From Bacteroidales bacterium (GTDB taxonomy: Bacteria > Bacteroidota > Bacteroidia > Bacteroidales > Tenuifilaceae), in the NCBI GenBank assembly GCA_003818205.1, contig RPRQ01000046.1:1-35186 (forward strand): DNA of 35,186 bases. Direction: 5' to 3'. Shown here one piece after another: positions 25,539 through 33,584 of the stretch. The position numbers and the translations under genes are program-made. Under the pieces are notes generated by a model that was not told the DNA's origin, did not search any database, and worked only from the letters and a program-made list of their open reading frames with translations. The stretch's first letter is position 1. The number at the start of each line of letters is the position of its first letter.

Positions 25539-27377
25539 ATGAGAAACGCATTCAAATATTTAAGTCAATATTCCACTATCCCTAAGGATGTGGACAGGCT
25601 TATTATTTCTGCTTTTCTTGAAATCAATAGATTGAAGCCTCAAAACAATAAACTTCTAAAGTCATATTCAATCAATAAGAATGATAAAAATGAATATACC
25701 TCACTTATTGAATTTATATCAGTAATTAAAACAGATGAAACGACTTTAGGATTTGAAAAACTTATTGAACTTTTTGAATTTGTAATTTCACCTGCCGATA
25801 GAATCGTAAACGGTGCAATTTATACTCCTGAAAGCATCAGAGACTACATTGTGAAAGAAGCATTTATAAAAGCAACCAATATTAATACTCAAATAAAGAT
25901 TTCAGATATTGCTTGTGGTTGTGGCGGTTTTTTGTTCAATACTTCATTAGAACTAAAAAAACGATTTCAAATACCTTATTCGGAAATTTTTAAATACAAC
26001 ATTTTCGGTCTTGATATTCAAGAATATTCGATAACGAGAAGCAAATTATTACTTTCGCTATTGGCTTTGCAATCAGGTGAGGACGAAAATGAGTTTGAAT
26101 TTAACTTGTTTCAAGGTGATTCGCTAGATTTTGATTGGACAACTAAAATTGATGGATTCAATGGTTTTAATATCATTTTGGGTAACCCACCCTATGTTTG
26201 TGCTAGAAATCTAGACGAAATCACTAAAGAAAAATTTAAAAACTGGGAAGTGTGTAAGTCAGGCAATTCTGACCTTTATATCCCTTTCTTTCAAATCGCA
26301 GTAGAAAATTTAACAGCAGATGGGGTTCTTGGCTTTATTACAATGAATTCATTCTTCAAAAGCTTAAATGGAAGGGCTTTACGAGACTATTTTCAAAAAA
26401 AGAGACTTGCAATTAGTATAATTGACTTTGGGTCTGAACAGGTTTTCAAATCTAAGAACACATATACTTGTATTTGTTTTATTGAAAACAGAAATCAGAA
26501 TTTTATTTCATATACCACATCTGAAAGTGATAAATTAAAAAGAAAACAATCATTTGAAAAAGTGCGTTATGAAATCCTTGATTCAAAAAAAGGATGGAAT
26601 TTGAAAAACAACCAGACCATTTCTAAAATTGAATCTACAGGTATTCCTTTTGGTGAACTTTACCAAACTAGACACGGGATAGCGACCCTTAAGAATGACA
26701 TATATATTTTTAGACCAGTTGATGAAGATGAGAACTATTTTTACTTACAAAATGGCAGTTTGTATAAAATAGAAAAAGGAATTTGCAAAGACATAGTTAA
26801 TTCAAATAAATTAAGTCGTGAGATAAGTTTGAACAATCTAATGGAGAAGGTCATTTTCCCATACGATCAGCAAGAACGTCCAAAACTTTTAGAAGAGAAA
26901 TTAATCAAGGAATACTTCCCAGAAGCATACAAATATTTGCAAAACAAAAGAAAAGCCCTAGCACAAAGGGACAAAGGAAATGGAAACTATGAAAACTGGT
27001 TTGCTTTCGGTCGCACTCAGTCATTGGAGAAAATTAAGAACAAAATGTTCTTCCCAAAATATTCCGACAGAACACCGAATTTCATAATCAATACTGATGA
27101 TGACTTACTTTTTTATAATGGATTAGCAGTCGTTGGAAGTTCAGAGATTGAAATGAAAATTATCAAGAAAATAATGGAATCTAATGTCTTTTGGTACTAT
27201 ATCAAGACAACAAGTAAACCCTATTCTTCAAACTACTATTCATTAAATGGAAACTATATCAAGAATTTCGGTGTTTGTGAATTGACAAATGGAGAAAAGG
27301 AATTTTTAATGGAAGAAACTGAACAAAATATTTTGAATGATTTTTTTGAGGTCAAATATGAAGTAAAAGTTACATAA
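25539..27377 (+). CDS. Eco57I/TaqI-type N6-adenine DNA methyltransferase
   Basis: A 612-residue gamma-class amino-methyltransferase. The frame extends to a GTG at 25527, inside the HNH gene, but the ATG at 25539 is preferred. Motif I is DIACGCGG (123-130) for SAM binding; motif IV is Asn216-Pro-Pro-Tyr219, the adenine-N6 catalytic loop. Residues from about 370 onward (LYQTRHGIATLKNDIYIF, then WFAFGRTQS, ending SNYYSLNGNYIKNF) resemble the TaqI-type C-terminal target-recognition domain. It should methylate adenine in a specific site. It could protect self DNA from the HNH nuclease, or itself be part of the effector. No separate specificity subunit is seen. Confidence 0.9.
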   Translation: MRNAFKYLSQYSTIPKDVDRLIISAFLEINRLKPQNNKLLKSYSINKNDKNEYTSLIEFISVIKTDETTLGFEKLIELFEFVISPADRIVNGAIYTPESIRDYIVKEAFIKATNINTQIKISDIACGCGGFLFNTSLELKKRFQIPYSEIFKYNIFGLDIQEYSITRSKLLLSLLALQSGEDENEFEFNLFQGDSLDFDWTTKIDGFNGFNIILGNPPYVCARNLDEITKEKFKNWEVCKSGNSDLYIPFFQIAVENLTADGVLGFITMNSFFKSLNGRALRDYFQKKRLAISIIDFGSEQVFKSKNTYTCICFIENRNQNFISYTTSESDKLKRKQSFEKVRYEILDSKKGWNLKNNQTISKIESTGIPFGELYQTRHGIATLKNDIYIFRPVDEDENYFYLQNGSLYKIEKGICKDIVNSNKLSREISLNNLMEKVIFPYDQQERPKLLEEKLIKEYFPEAYKYLQNKRKALAQRDKGNGNYENWFAFGRTQSLEKIKNKMFFPKYSDRTPNFIINTDDDLLFYNGLAVVGSSEIEMKIIKKIMESNVFWYYIKTTSKPYSSNYYSLNGNYIKNFGVCELTNGEKEFLMEETEQNILNDFFEVKYEVKVT

Positions 27378-27623
27378 CTCAACGCTACTGGTGGCTTTTA
27401 GAAATTTCCCTCAAACCAACGCACCAAGTCTGACCCCAAATGGCAAGGCGCCAAACTGGGCAGAAGAAAACATACATAACAGCCTCTAAACCCAATCAGA
27501 GTAGACTTGCAGAAAAGAAAGTTTTTTTACATTAAGAAGGGGTTACCTTTATATAAATTTCTGGAGCATACCAACAAATACCCAACCATAAACACGTTAG
27601 AGGTAAACTTGAAAAGTTAGTGC

Positions 27624-27717
27624 ATAACTAATAGTTTTTTAATAGTTATATTATATTTTTAAATATAACTAATAAAATATAAATAGTTATACTTAATTCA
27701 TCTCTTTACAATAACTA
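27624..27717. repeat. Five alternating ATAACTA/TAGTTAT heptamers
   Basis: ATAACTA occurs at 27624-27630, 27665-27671 and 27711-27717, and its reverse complement TAGTTAT at 27643-27649 and 27684-27690. They form perfect longer arms, TAGTTATATT (27643-27652) with AATATAACTA (27662-27671), and AATAGTTAT (27682-27690) with ATAACTATT (27711-27719). The orientation alternates strictly at 19-27 nt spacing. It may be a multi-site protein-binding region at the island's right edge; no gene is obviously controlled. Confidence 0.55.
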
Positions 27718-27779
27718 TTAATATGAAATCTTTGCAAAACCTATTAGTTTTTGTTTTTCAGGTTTAAAATCTCGTTTTG

Positions 27780-27905
27780 CTACTTTTTAGAGTCTATTTT
27801 GACAAAAATATTCCATGTTTTTTGACCTTTTTTCATCCACCTTACGGTTATTTTTTCCACTATTGGGGCGATAGGGTTTGCTATTTTGCCGATCCTGATG
27901 ATCAT
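27780..27905 (-). CDS. Possible small lysine-rich ORF (41 aa)
   Basis: Minus-strand frame ATG (27905-27903) to TAG (27782-27780) encoding 41 residues, starting MIIRIGKIANPIAPIVEKI and ending in a Lys/Trp-rich part (RWMKKGQKTWN). It is unusually free of A/T-biased nonsense for this spacer and encodes a basic amphipathic peptide. There is no identified promoter or family, so it could be chance. Confidence 0.22.
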   Translation of the reverse strand: MIIRIGKIANPIAPIVEKITVRWMKKGQKTWNIFVKIDSKK

Positions 27906-27976
27906 ATTATTGCATTTGCAGAAAATTAATACCCAAAGCTAGCGCATATCTAAAGATGTGTGCAATCTTACCCGTT

Positions 27977-28060
27977 CTCTGTGTTACTCTGTGCTACTCT
28001 GTGTTATCAATTAATATTGTTTCACAGAGAGCCACAGAGGAGGCACTGGGTCACACAGAG
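27977..28060. repeat. CTCTGTG tandem units facing CACAGAG units
   Basis: Three exact-period 10-bp units, CTCTGTGTTA, CTCTGTGCTA and CTCTGTGTTA (27977-28006), are followed by three inverted CACAGAG copies (28023-28029, 28033-28039, 28054-28060). The whole can fold as a long imperfect hairpin. A short open frame across it on the plus strand is not considered real. It lies just past the 3' end of the MarR gene. Confidence 0.6.
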
Positions 28061-28107
28061 AAAAAATGTTTTTCACCACTCTTCAAACGTGTACTATTAA
28101 ACCTCAA

Positions 28108-28536
28108 CTATTTCTTTTCAAGAATGTCCCTAATCTCCGACATATTCTTAACGAGACGCTCGCAATCTTTAGCGCTCAATTGCGACAAAAGTCCTTCAAC
28201 CTGTATATCTGATGCTTGATTAAGTTTTTCAAACTCTTTCTTCCCATACTCAGTAATGGATAATCTTATCGATCGTCCATCGCTTGAGGACTTGTTTTTT
28301 GTAATAACTTTCCTTTTTTCGAGGCTGGTAATAATTCTACTTAAATAGCTTTTATCGATATTGAGCAATGCAACAATCTCGGATGGCATAATGCCATCCT
28401 TGTTAATAGCAGTATGCATAACCCTTGTCTCAACAAGCGAAAAATCGCTTTCCAAGTAACTTTTGTTTAGGATACCCATAAACACAGTATAAACCCTATT
28501 AAAAGCCCTTACCTCTTCTATGCTTTGTTTTTTCAT
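28108..28536 (-). CDS. MarR family transcriptional regulator
   Basis: A 142-residue winged-helix protein of normal MarR length. Helical dimerisation segments lie at both ends. The recognition region is IMPSEIVALLNIDKSYLSRIITSLEKRK, followed by the wing DGRSIRLSIT. MarR proteins bind palindromes as dimers and usually repress their own gene and a neighbour until a ligand or oxidant releases them. It is divergent from a GNAT acetyltransferase gene, with 75 bp between, containing the palindrome at 28556-28574. The pair is probably a regulator and its target. Confidence 0.9.
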   Translation of the reverse strand: MKKQSIEEVRAFNRVYTVFMGILNKSYLESDFSLVETRVMHTAINKDGIMPSEIVALLNIDKSYLSRIITSLEKRKVITKNKSSSDGRSIRLSITEYGKKEFEKLNQASDIQVEGLLSQLSAKDCERLVKNMSEIRDILEKK

Positions 28537-28555
28537 GCATCAAAAATATAAATTC

Positions 28556-28574
28556 TAGTTGACTTTGTCAACTA
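28556..28574. promoter_or_regulatory. MarR operator candidate
   Basis: TAGTTGAC-TTT-GTCAACTA is a perfect 8-3-8 inverted repeat between the divergent marR and GNAT genes. It overlaps a possible -33 (GTTG, 28558-28561), which is 20 nt before a -7-like TACTTTTA (28582-28589). Confidence 0.6.
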
Positions 28575-28611
28575 TTTATTTTACTTTTACACAAAAATTA
28601 AAAGTGTAATT

Positions 28612-29127
28612 ATGTCATACGAGATAAGAAATGCTAAACCAGAAGAGTTCAAGGCAGTTGGGCGGCTTATGACTCAAGTGTACTCACAATTGGAGGGATT
28701 TCCAAAACCAACCGAGCAACCCATGTACTACAAAATGCTTGAGAATGTTGGCGATTTTACCAACAAGCCTGTAACAGAAATATTAATAGCAGCATCGAGC
28801 GAAGGGAGAATTGATGGAGCAGTGGTTTACTTTGGCGATATGCAATACTATGGCTCTGGTGGGACTGCAACAAAAGAGAAAAACGCTGCTGGATTCAGGC
28901 TTCTGGCAGTAAATCCGGATGCTAGAGGATTAGGGCTTGGAAAACTTTTAACTATAAAATGTATTGAAAAAGCCAAGGAGATGAAATTGGGACAGGTTGT
29001 TATTCACACCACAAAGACAATGCAGACTGCATGGGCGATGTATGAAAATATAGGTTTTAAAAGATCCGAAGACTTAGATTTTATGCAAGGTGAACTCCCT
29101 GTTTTTGGGTTTAGGCTGAAGTTATAA
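28612..29127 (+). CDS. GNAT family N-acetyltransferase
   Basis: A 171-residue acetyltransferase. The acetyl-CoA loop is ARGLGLG (104-110), preceded by strand FRLLAVNPD and followed by the AWAMYENIGFK block typical of GNAT motif B. The protein transfers acetyl from acetyl-CoA to an amine, but the substrate cannot be inferred. Control by the divergent MarR regulator is likely from the shared palindrome. Confidence 0.9.
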   Translation: MSYEIRNAKPEEFKAVGRLMTQVYSQLEGFPKPTEQPMYYKMLENVGDFTNKPVTEILIAASSEGRIDGAVVYFGDMQYYGSGGTATKEKNAAGFRLLAVNPDARGLGLGKLLTIKCIEKAKEMKLGQVVIHTTKTMQTAWAMYENIGFKRSEDLDFMQGELPVFGFRLKL

Positions 29128-29443
29128 GAAATTCAATATTTATTTAACTCTAGATATTAGGCTTTATACTGATTAAGCAACAACTGTTGCGCCTAACGTT
29201 TACTCAAAAACTTGAAGCCAAAAAAGAGGTTATACGTTAGAGTTCCGAGCTTTTAAAAAGTTCAGAACTCCTATCAAACTCAAACGGCACAATTCAATGT
29301 CTATTGAGCCCATAGTACCTGAACTATCGTTATACTTTTAAAAAATCTATTTAACATTAAACAAAACAATTCGAGAGGCATCAAATCAATGTATCATTAA
29401 ATAATTATTATCATATTTACGCTAACTAAACAAATCGAATACT
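29128..29443. other. Intergenic region before PQQ-propeller gene
   Basis: No gene seen. It contains a small palindrome, GCAACA-AC-TGTTGC (29177-29190), and a CTAACGT/ACGTTAG pair (29193-29240). The last 100 bp are A/T-rich with a weak -7-like TATTTACG before 29444. Confidence 0.5.
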
Positions 29444-30664
29444 ATGAATTTAAAAAAGTTATCAATCCTTGTCGCATTTGGCCTTTTGTCGGCAGCAAGT
29501 AGTTCTGCTCAGGAAATTCTGGAGTGGCGTGGAGCCGATCGAAGCGGAATGTACAAGGAATCGAATCTATTAAAAACTTGGCCTGCAAATGGGCCAACTG
29601 TTCTTTGGGAAGCTAAAGATCTTGGTAATGGCTATGGCTCTCCAGCAATTACAAAGAAGAATATTTTTATTGAAGGAGAGATAGATACAGTAAACTATCT
29701 ATTCTCACTTGACCTTTCTGGTAATATACTTTGGAAAACCAAGATTGGCAAGGAGTGGATTATAAACTATCCTGGTGTCCGCACAACTCCTACCGTTGTT
29801 AACGATTTGATTTATGTATCAGCAGGCTGGGGCGCAGTTGCTTGCGTTGAGGCTAATACTGGCAAAATAAAATGGTCGGTTGATATGATGAAGGATTTCC
29901 ATGCGAAGCAAATCACCTTTGGATTCTCAGAATCATTACTAATGGAAGATAATAAAGTTTATATCTCTCCCGGAAGCAAAGATACTAACATTGTTGCACT
30001 TGACCGCTTCACAGGAAAAACCCTTTGGATTAGCAAGGCGCTTGGTGAAAAAACAGCTTACTGCTCACCAATACTAATCAAATTAAAAGCACGCAATGTT
30101 ATTGTAACCTTCTCGGCACACGCATTACTAGGCATTGACTCAAAGGACGGAAAACTACTTTGGTCGCACAAGCAGGATTCAGAAGGCGATGTTCATTGCA
30201 ATACTCCGTACTACGAAAATGGTTATATCTACTACATCTCTGGCGATGGAAATGGTTCAGTAAAACTTAAACTTGCTGATGATGGCTCAGCCATTACGGA
30301 GGTTTGGAGAAACAAGAAATGCGACAATACCTTTGGCGCATTCATTAAGGTAAACGATTATATCTACACCTCTGGTTACGAAAAAAGACAATATTATGCA
30401 GTTAATGCAAACACAGGTGAAATAACTGACTCCGTTAAGTTTGACAGAGGATCAATTATCTCTGCCGATAACCTCCTTTATCTATACAATGAGCGCGGAC
30501 AAGTTGGTTTATTCAATCCAAATGGACCAAAACTTGAGCAAATAAGCACATTCAAATTAACTCAAGGTACAAAAGCCCACTACGCACACCCTGTTATTTT
30601 GAATGGAATTATGTATATTCGTCATGGTAAATCGCTTATAGCATACGACATTAAGAATAAATAA
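29444..30664 (+). CDS. PQQ-binding-like beta-propeller envelope protein
   Basis: A 406-residue secreted protein with a Sec signal (about 1-23, ending SSAQ). The mature part is a series of propeller blades with the PQQ/BamB-like motif, in which a Gly-Lys/Lys-x-x-W turn repeats (NTGKIKWSV, FTGKTLWIS, KDGKLLWSH). It starts with a WRGADRSG block seen in PQQ-like dehydrogenase relatives. No catalytic Asp/Glu pair for a true quinoprotein dehydrogenase is evident, so a scaffold or binding role is more likely. It is 25 bp upstream of, and probably co-transcribed with, the LolA-like gene. Confidence 0.85.
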   Translation: MNLKKLSILVAFGLLSAASSSAQEILEWRGADRSGMYKESNLLKTWPANGPTVLWEAKDLGNGYGSPAITKKNIFIEGEIDTVNYLFSLDLSGNILWKTKIGKEWIINYPGVRTTPTVVNDLIYVSAGWGAVACVEANTGKIKWSVDMMKDFHAKQITFGFSESLLMEDNKVYISPGSKDTNIVALDRFTGKTLWISKALGEKTAYCSPILIKLKARNVIVTFSAHALLGIDSKDGKLLWSHKQDSEGDVHCNTPYYENGYIYYISGDGNGSVKLKLADDGSAITEVWRNKKCDNTFGAFIKVNDYIYTSGYEKRQYYAVNANTGEITDSVKFDRGSIISADNLLYLYNERGQVGLFNPNGPKLEQISTFKLTQGTKAHYAHPVILNGIMYIRHGKSLIAYDIKNK

Positions 30665-30689
30665 CTCTCACTCTAATCCTAAAAAGACA

Positions 30690-31412
30690 ATGAAGAAAAC
30701 ATTCAGTTTGGTTGGAGTGCTACTACTCGCTTCTTCAACGCTATTTGCCCAAGAACTCACACTTGATGATGTGTTAAACAACTATTACAAAGCATCAGGC
30801 TTTGATAAATTACAACAGGTTAACACCATTATCATGTCGGGAATGCAAACCACTCACGTGGTAATGCCAGCAAAGATTTACAAAGTTCGACCCAACAAAG
30901 TTAGGATGGAGAGAGATGTCAATGATATCACTGGCTTAACCGTTTACGATGGGCAAACAGGATGGACTACAGCACCTTGGTCAAGAAACCCAAATCCACA
31001 GATTGCCGCTGGTCCCATTTTAATCGATATTCTTAATGCTGCCGATTTTGATGGAATTCTTTACAACTGGAAGGCAAAGGACCATAACGCCGAACTAGTT
31101 GGCAAAGAAGCCATTGACAATACTGAGGTATATAGAATTAAGTTCACTCGTAAAGACGGGGGTATTGAGTTCTACCTAATTGATAGCAAAGCATTCCTAC
31201 TCCAAAGGAAAATCTTCAAAAGGATGGTTAGGGATAAAGAGATGGAGGTTCAAAATGTTTATAGCGATTACAAGCCAATTGAAGGGGTAATGTTCGCTTT
31301 CACAAACGAAACCTTAATGGGAGGTCAAGTTACATCTTCCACTCAGTACGAATCAATCGAGGTGAATAAACCGGTTGATGATAAACTGTTTTTGATGCCT
31401 GCCGCAAAGTGA
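30690..31412 (+). CDS. LolA/LolB-like outer-membrane lipoprotein carrier-fold protein
   Basis: A 240-residue secreted protein with a Sec signal (1-20, ending LFAQ). It begins LTLDDVLNNYYKASG and continues as an antiparallel beta-sheet, with KVRPNKVRMERDV and IEFYLIDSKAFLLQRK strands as in the LolA/LolB/DUF4292 lipid-binding half-barrel. Such proteins carry or sense lipids or lipoproteins in the periplasm. It is paired with the propeller protein upstream, and both end at one terminator, suggesting a shared envelope function. Confidence 0.75.
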   Translation: MKKTFSLVGVLLLASSTLFAQELTLDDVLNNYYKASGFDKLQQVNTIIMSGMQTTHVVMPAKIYKVRPNKVRMERDVNDITGLTVYDGQTGWTTAPWSRNPNPQIAAGPILIDILNAADFDGILYNWKAKDHNAELVGKEAIDNTEVYRIKFTRKDGGIEFYLIDSKAFLLQRKIFKRMVRDKEMEVQNVYSDYKPIEGVMFAFTNETLMGGQVTSSTQYESIEVNKPVDDKLFLMPAAK

Positions 31413-31433
31413 ACTAATTTATTGTGTATTTAT

Positions 31434-31467
31434 AAAGGAGCATCATCAGAAGGGATGCTCCTTTTTT
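31434..31467 (+). terminator. Rho-independent terminator after LolA-like gene
   Basis: AAAGGAGCATC (31434-31444) pairs with GATGCTCCTTT (31454-31464) over a 9-nt loop, followed by a T run to 31467. Confidence 0.9.
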
Positions 31468-31500
31468 ATTTCCTAAAAAATATCATAAAATATTTTTTAA

Positions 31501-31514
31501 TGAATATATATTCA
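31501..31514. promoter_or_regulatory. TetR operator copy 1
   Basis: TGAATATATATTCA, a perfect 14-bp palindrome. It ends 2 nt before the -7 box of the tetR gene, between the expected -33 and -7 positions. The same 14-mer recurs at 32135-32148. Confidence 0.7.
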
Positions 31515-31516
31515 CT

Positions 31517-31524
31517 TATATTTG
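31517..31524 (+). promoter_or_regulatory. -7 box of tetR gene
   Basis: TATATTTG matches TAnnTTTG, 17 nt before the ATG at 31542. The operator palindrome sits immediately upstream. Confidence 0.65.
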
Positions 31525-31541
31525 CAGCATAATTTTAAAGA

Positions 31542-32117
31542 ATGCCAAAGCTAAAGGACGATAATAAAGTAAAAGCCATTCATGATGCAGCGATGAAACT
31601 AGTGATTAAAACTGGTTTTGTTGGTCTCAGAATGGCTGATGTAGCGAAGGAAGCAGGAATTGCAACGGGTACACTTTATATATACTACAAAAGCAAAGAG
31701 GCATTAATCAACGATGTTTTTCTCGAAACAAAAAAGGAGGTAGCAACCAACTTACTAAATCCAAAGCATCAATCGGAGACCTTTTACATCTCGTTTAAAA
31801 ACATGTGGATATCGTATTTTAAGTTTTGCTTTGAGAACCCTGAGAAAATGCTTTTCTGCGAGCAGTTCCTTTACAGTGGCTACATTCCGAAGGAACTTAT
31901 CGATGAGATAGAACTTATGTTTGAACCATTACATCAAACCCTGCGCGATGCACAGGCCAATGGACTTATAAAACAGATTGAGGTTGATATATTAATCGCC
32001 CAAATGCATGGAGCAATCCATGAAATAGTAAAAGTGTTGATGAAACAGAATAAGCAGATTGGCCCGACCCAGCTCCAACGATGCTTCGATATGGCGTGGG
32101 ATGGCATTAAACAATAA
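31542..32117 (+). CDS. TetR/AcrR family transcriptional regulator
   Basis: A 191-residue regulator of normal TetR length. The N-terminal helix-turn-helix is clear (FVGLRMADVAKEAGIATGTLY, then IYYKSKEALINDVF). The C-terminal ligand domain begins about residue 60 and is unlike any I can name. A perfect palindrome just upstream of its own -7 box, and an identical one before the next gene, argue that it represses itself and the SDR/nitroreductase genes, released by an unknown small molecule. Confidence 0.93.
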   Translation: MPKLKDDNKVKAIHDAAMKLVIKTGFVGLRMADVAKEAGIATGTLYIYYKSKEALINDVFLETKKEVATNLLNPKHQSETFYISFKNMWISYFKFCFENPEKMLFCEQFLYSGYIPKELIDEIELMFEPLHQTLRDAQANGLIKQIEVDILIAQMHGAIHEIVKVLMKQNKQIGPTQLQRCFDMAWDGIKQ

Positions 32118-32134
32118 TTTTTTTATTTTGTTGC

Positions 32135-32148
32135 TGAATATATATTCA
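32135..32148. promoter_or_regulatory. TetR operator copy 2
   Basis: TGAATATATATTCA, identical to 31501-31514, in the 64-bp gap before the SDR gene. It follows a -33-like TTTG (32127-32130) and precedes a weak -7-like TAAATAAA (32152-32159), so a bound repressor would block a second promoter. Confidence 0.7.
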
Positions 32149-32181
32149 CTTTAAATAAAAGGAAACTAAAAACAATAAACG

Positions 32182-32964
32182 ATGAAAAAGACAGCATTAA
32201 TAACCGGCGCATCAAGCGGAATAGGATTAGAACTAGCAAAAATTCACGCATCAAAGGGCGATAACTTAGTACTTGTTGCACGAAGTACAGGGAAACTTGA
32301 AGAGCTAAAAAACGAACTTGAGCCCAAAGATGGCGTGACAGTTTATATCATCGGCAAAGACCTTTCGTTACCAAACGCTGCCGCTGAAGTATATGCCGAA
32401 CTAAAGCAAAAAAACATGGCAATTGATTATCTAATCAACAATGCCGGTTTTGGTGACTATGGATTGTACTACAACTCTGTATGGGAAAAACAGGAACAAA
32501 TGATTAATCTTAATATTACCGCACTCTCCCATTTTACAAGGCTATTCCTCAAAGATATGGTTGAACGAAAAAGTGGAAAAATCATGAATATTGCATCAAC
32601 GGCATCATTTCAACCCGGACCAACCATGGCTGTTTATTGCGCTAGCAAAGCCTATGTACTAAGTTTCTCTGAAGCAATCAATAACGAGGTAAAAGAATTT
32701 GGAGTAACGGTTACAGCGCTTTGTCCTGGTGCAACAACTAGCGGTTTTCAAGCCGCCGCATCACTTGAGGGTAGCAACCTATTTGAAGGCAAGAAACTAC
32801 CAACATCACTAGAGGTTGCTAAATATGGCTACAAATCAATGATGAAAGGTAAGGCTGTTGCCATACATGGGTTTATGAATGCTCTTATGGCAAACTCCTC
32901 AAGATTCTCTCCCCGATTTCTTGTTGTAAAAATAGCAAGGATGATTCTTGAAAAAAAGAATTAA
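32182..32964 (+). CDS. Short-chain dehydrogenase/reductase
   Basis: A 260-residue classical SDR. The dinucleotide loop is TGASSGIG (8-15), with NNAG at 86-89. The catalytic tetrad is Asn111, Ser139, Tyr152 and Lys156 (VYCASKAY). An Arg at the end of the second strand (VARS, 32-35) suggests preference for NADPH. The substrate is unknown. It lies between tetR and a nitroreductase, under a shared operator, suggesting reduction of a toxic or electrophilic compound. Confidence 0.93.
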   Translation: MKKTALITGASSGIGLELAKIHASKGDNLVLVARSTGKLEELKNELEPKDGVTVYIIGKDLSLPNAAAEVYAELKQKNMAIDYLINNAGFGDYGLYYNSVWEKQEQMINLNITALSHFTRLFLKDMVERKSGKIMNIASTASFQPGPTMAVYCASKAYVLSFSEAINNEVKEFGVTVTALCPGATTSGFQAAASLEGSNLFEGKKLPTSLEVAKYGYKSMMKGKAVAIHGFMNALMANSSRFSPRFLVVKIARMILEKKN

Positions 32965-32984
32965 TACAATTTGAACAAAATGTG

Positions 32985-33015
32985 TTTATTATCATTGTAT
33001 CAATAGGATAATAAA
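32985..33015. promoter_or_regulatory. Palindromic hairpin between SDR and nitroreductase
   Basis: TTTATTATC-ATTG-TAT-CAAT-AG-GATAATAAA: a 13-bp stem with one 2-nt bulge, ending 12 bp before the nitroreductase start. It could be an operator, an mRNA-processing or stability element, or a weak terminator. Confidence 0.45.
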
Positions 33016-33026
33016 TTCAAAACAAA

Positions 33027-33584
33027 ATGATATTAGAAACAATACAGAAGCGTAAGAGCAATTTTTCATATTCTGAAAAGCCTATCGAGAAGGAGAAAAT
33101 GAATGAAATATTCGAGGCGGCAACTTTAGCCGCTTCGAGTATGAATGTTCAGCCGTGGAGATTTATCTATGCTAATAAAACTGAACCCGAATTCCAACTC
33201 ATTTTAAATGCACTTGCTGAAGGAAATCAGAGGTGGGCAAAGGAGGCTGCAACTCTTGTTATTTCTATAGCCCAGACTGAATACTCACACAAAGAGAAGA
33301 TGATAAATAATGCCTACGCTTGGCACGATACCGGTATGGCAAACGCTCATCTAATGCTGCAAGCAGCAAATCTTGGTTTGGTTACACATCCTATGGGCGG
33401 ATTCGACCATCAAAAAATAAAGGAAAATTTTAGTCTGCCTAATGAACTTGAACCAATACTGATAATTGCACTTGGTTATATAGGTGATGAAAGCAAATTG
33501 CCCGAAGATTTACTAAAGAGGCAGAGTTCTCCACGGAAACGAAAGCCAATTAAAGAGGTGGTTTTTAAGGGTACTATTGAGTAG
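33027..33584 (+). CDS. Nitroreductase family protein
   Basis: A 185-residue flavin enzyme. The N-terminal FMN-binding block is KRKSNFSYSEKP, then AASSMNVQPWRF, with the late TH-PMGG-FD and ALGYIGDE segments of the family. These proteins reduce nitroaromatics, quinones or enals with NAD(P)H, usually as FMN dimers. Its place after the TetR-controlled SDR suggests a detoxification or redox role. Its stop codon lies within the left arm of the inverted repeat at 33581-33598. Confidence 0.88.
   Translation: MILETIQKRKSNFSYSEKPIEKEKMNEIFEAATLAASSMNVQPWRFIYANKTEPEFQLILNALAEGNQRWAKEAATLVISIAQTEYSHKEKMINNAYAWHDTGMANAHLMLQAANLGLVTHPMGGFDHQKIKENFSLPNELEPILIIALGYIGDESKLPEDLLKRQSSPRKRKPIKEVVFKGTIE

Noticed and set aside
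27956-28219. Plus-strand 87-codon open frame
   Set aside because: It runs through the CTCTGTG repeat block and then antisense to the MarR gene; composition and motifs do not look like a protein.
29193-29240. CTAACGT/ACGTTAG pair resembling integron attC core sites
   Set aside because: Only 7 bp per arm; the GTTRRRY end does not fit, and there is no integrase or cassette array nearby.
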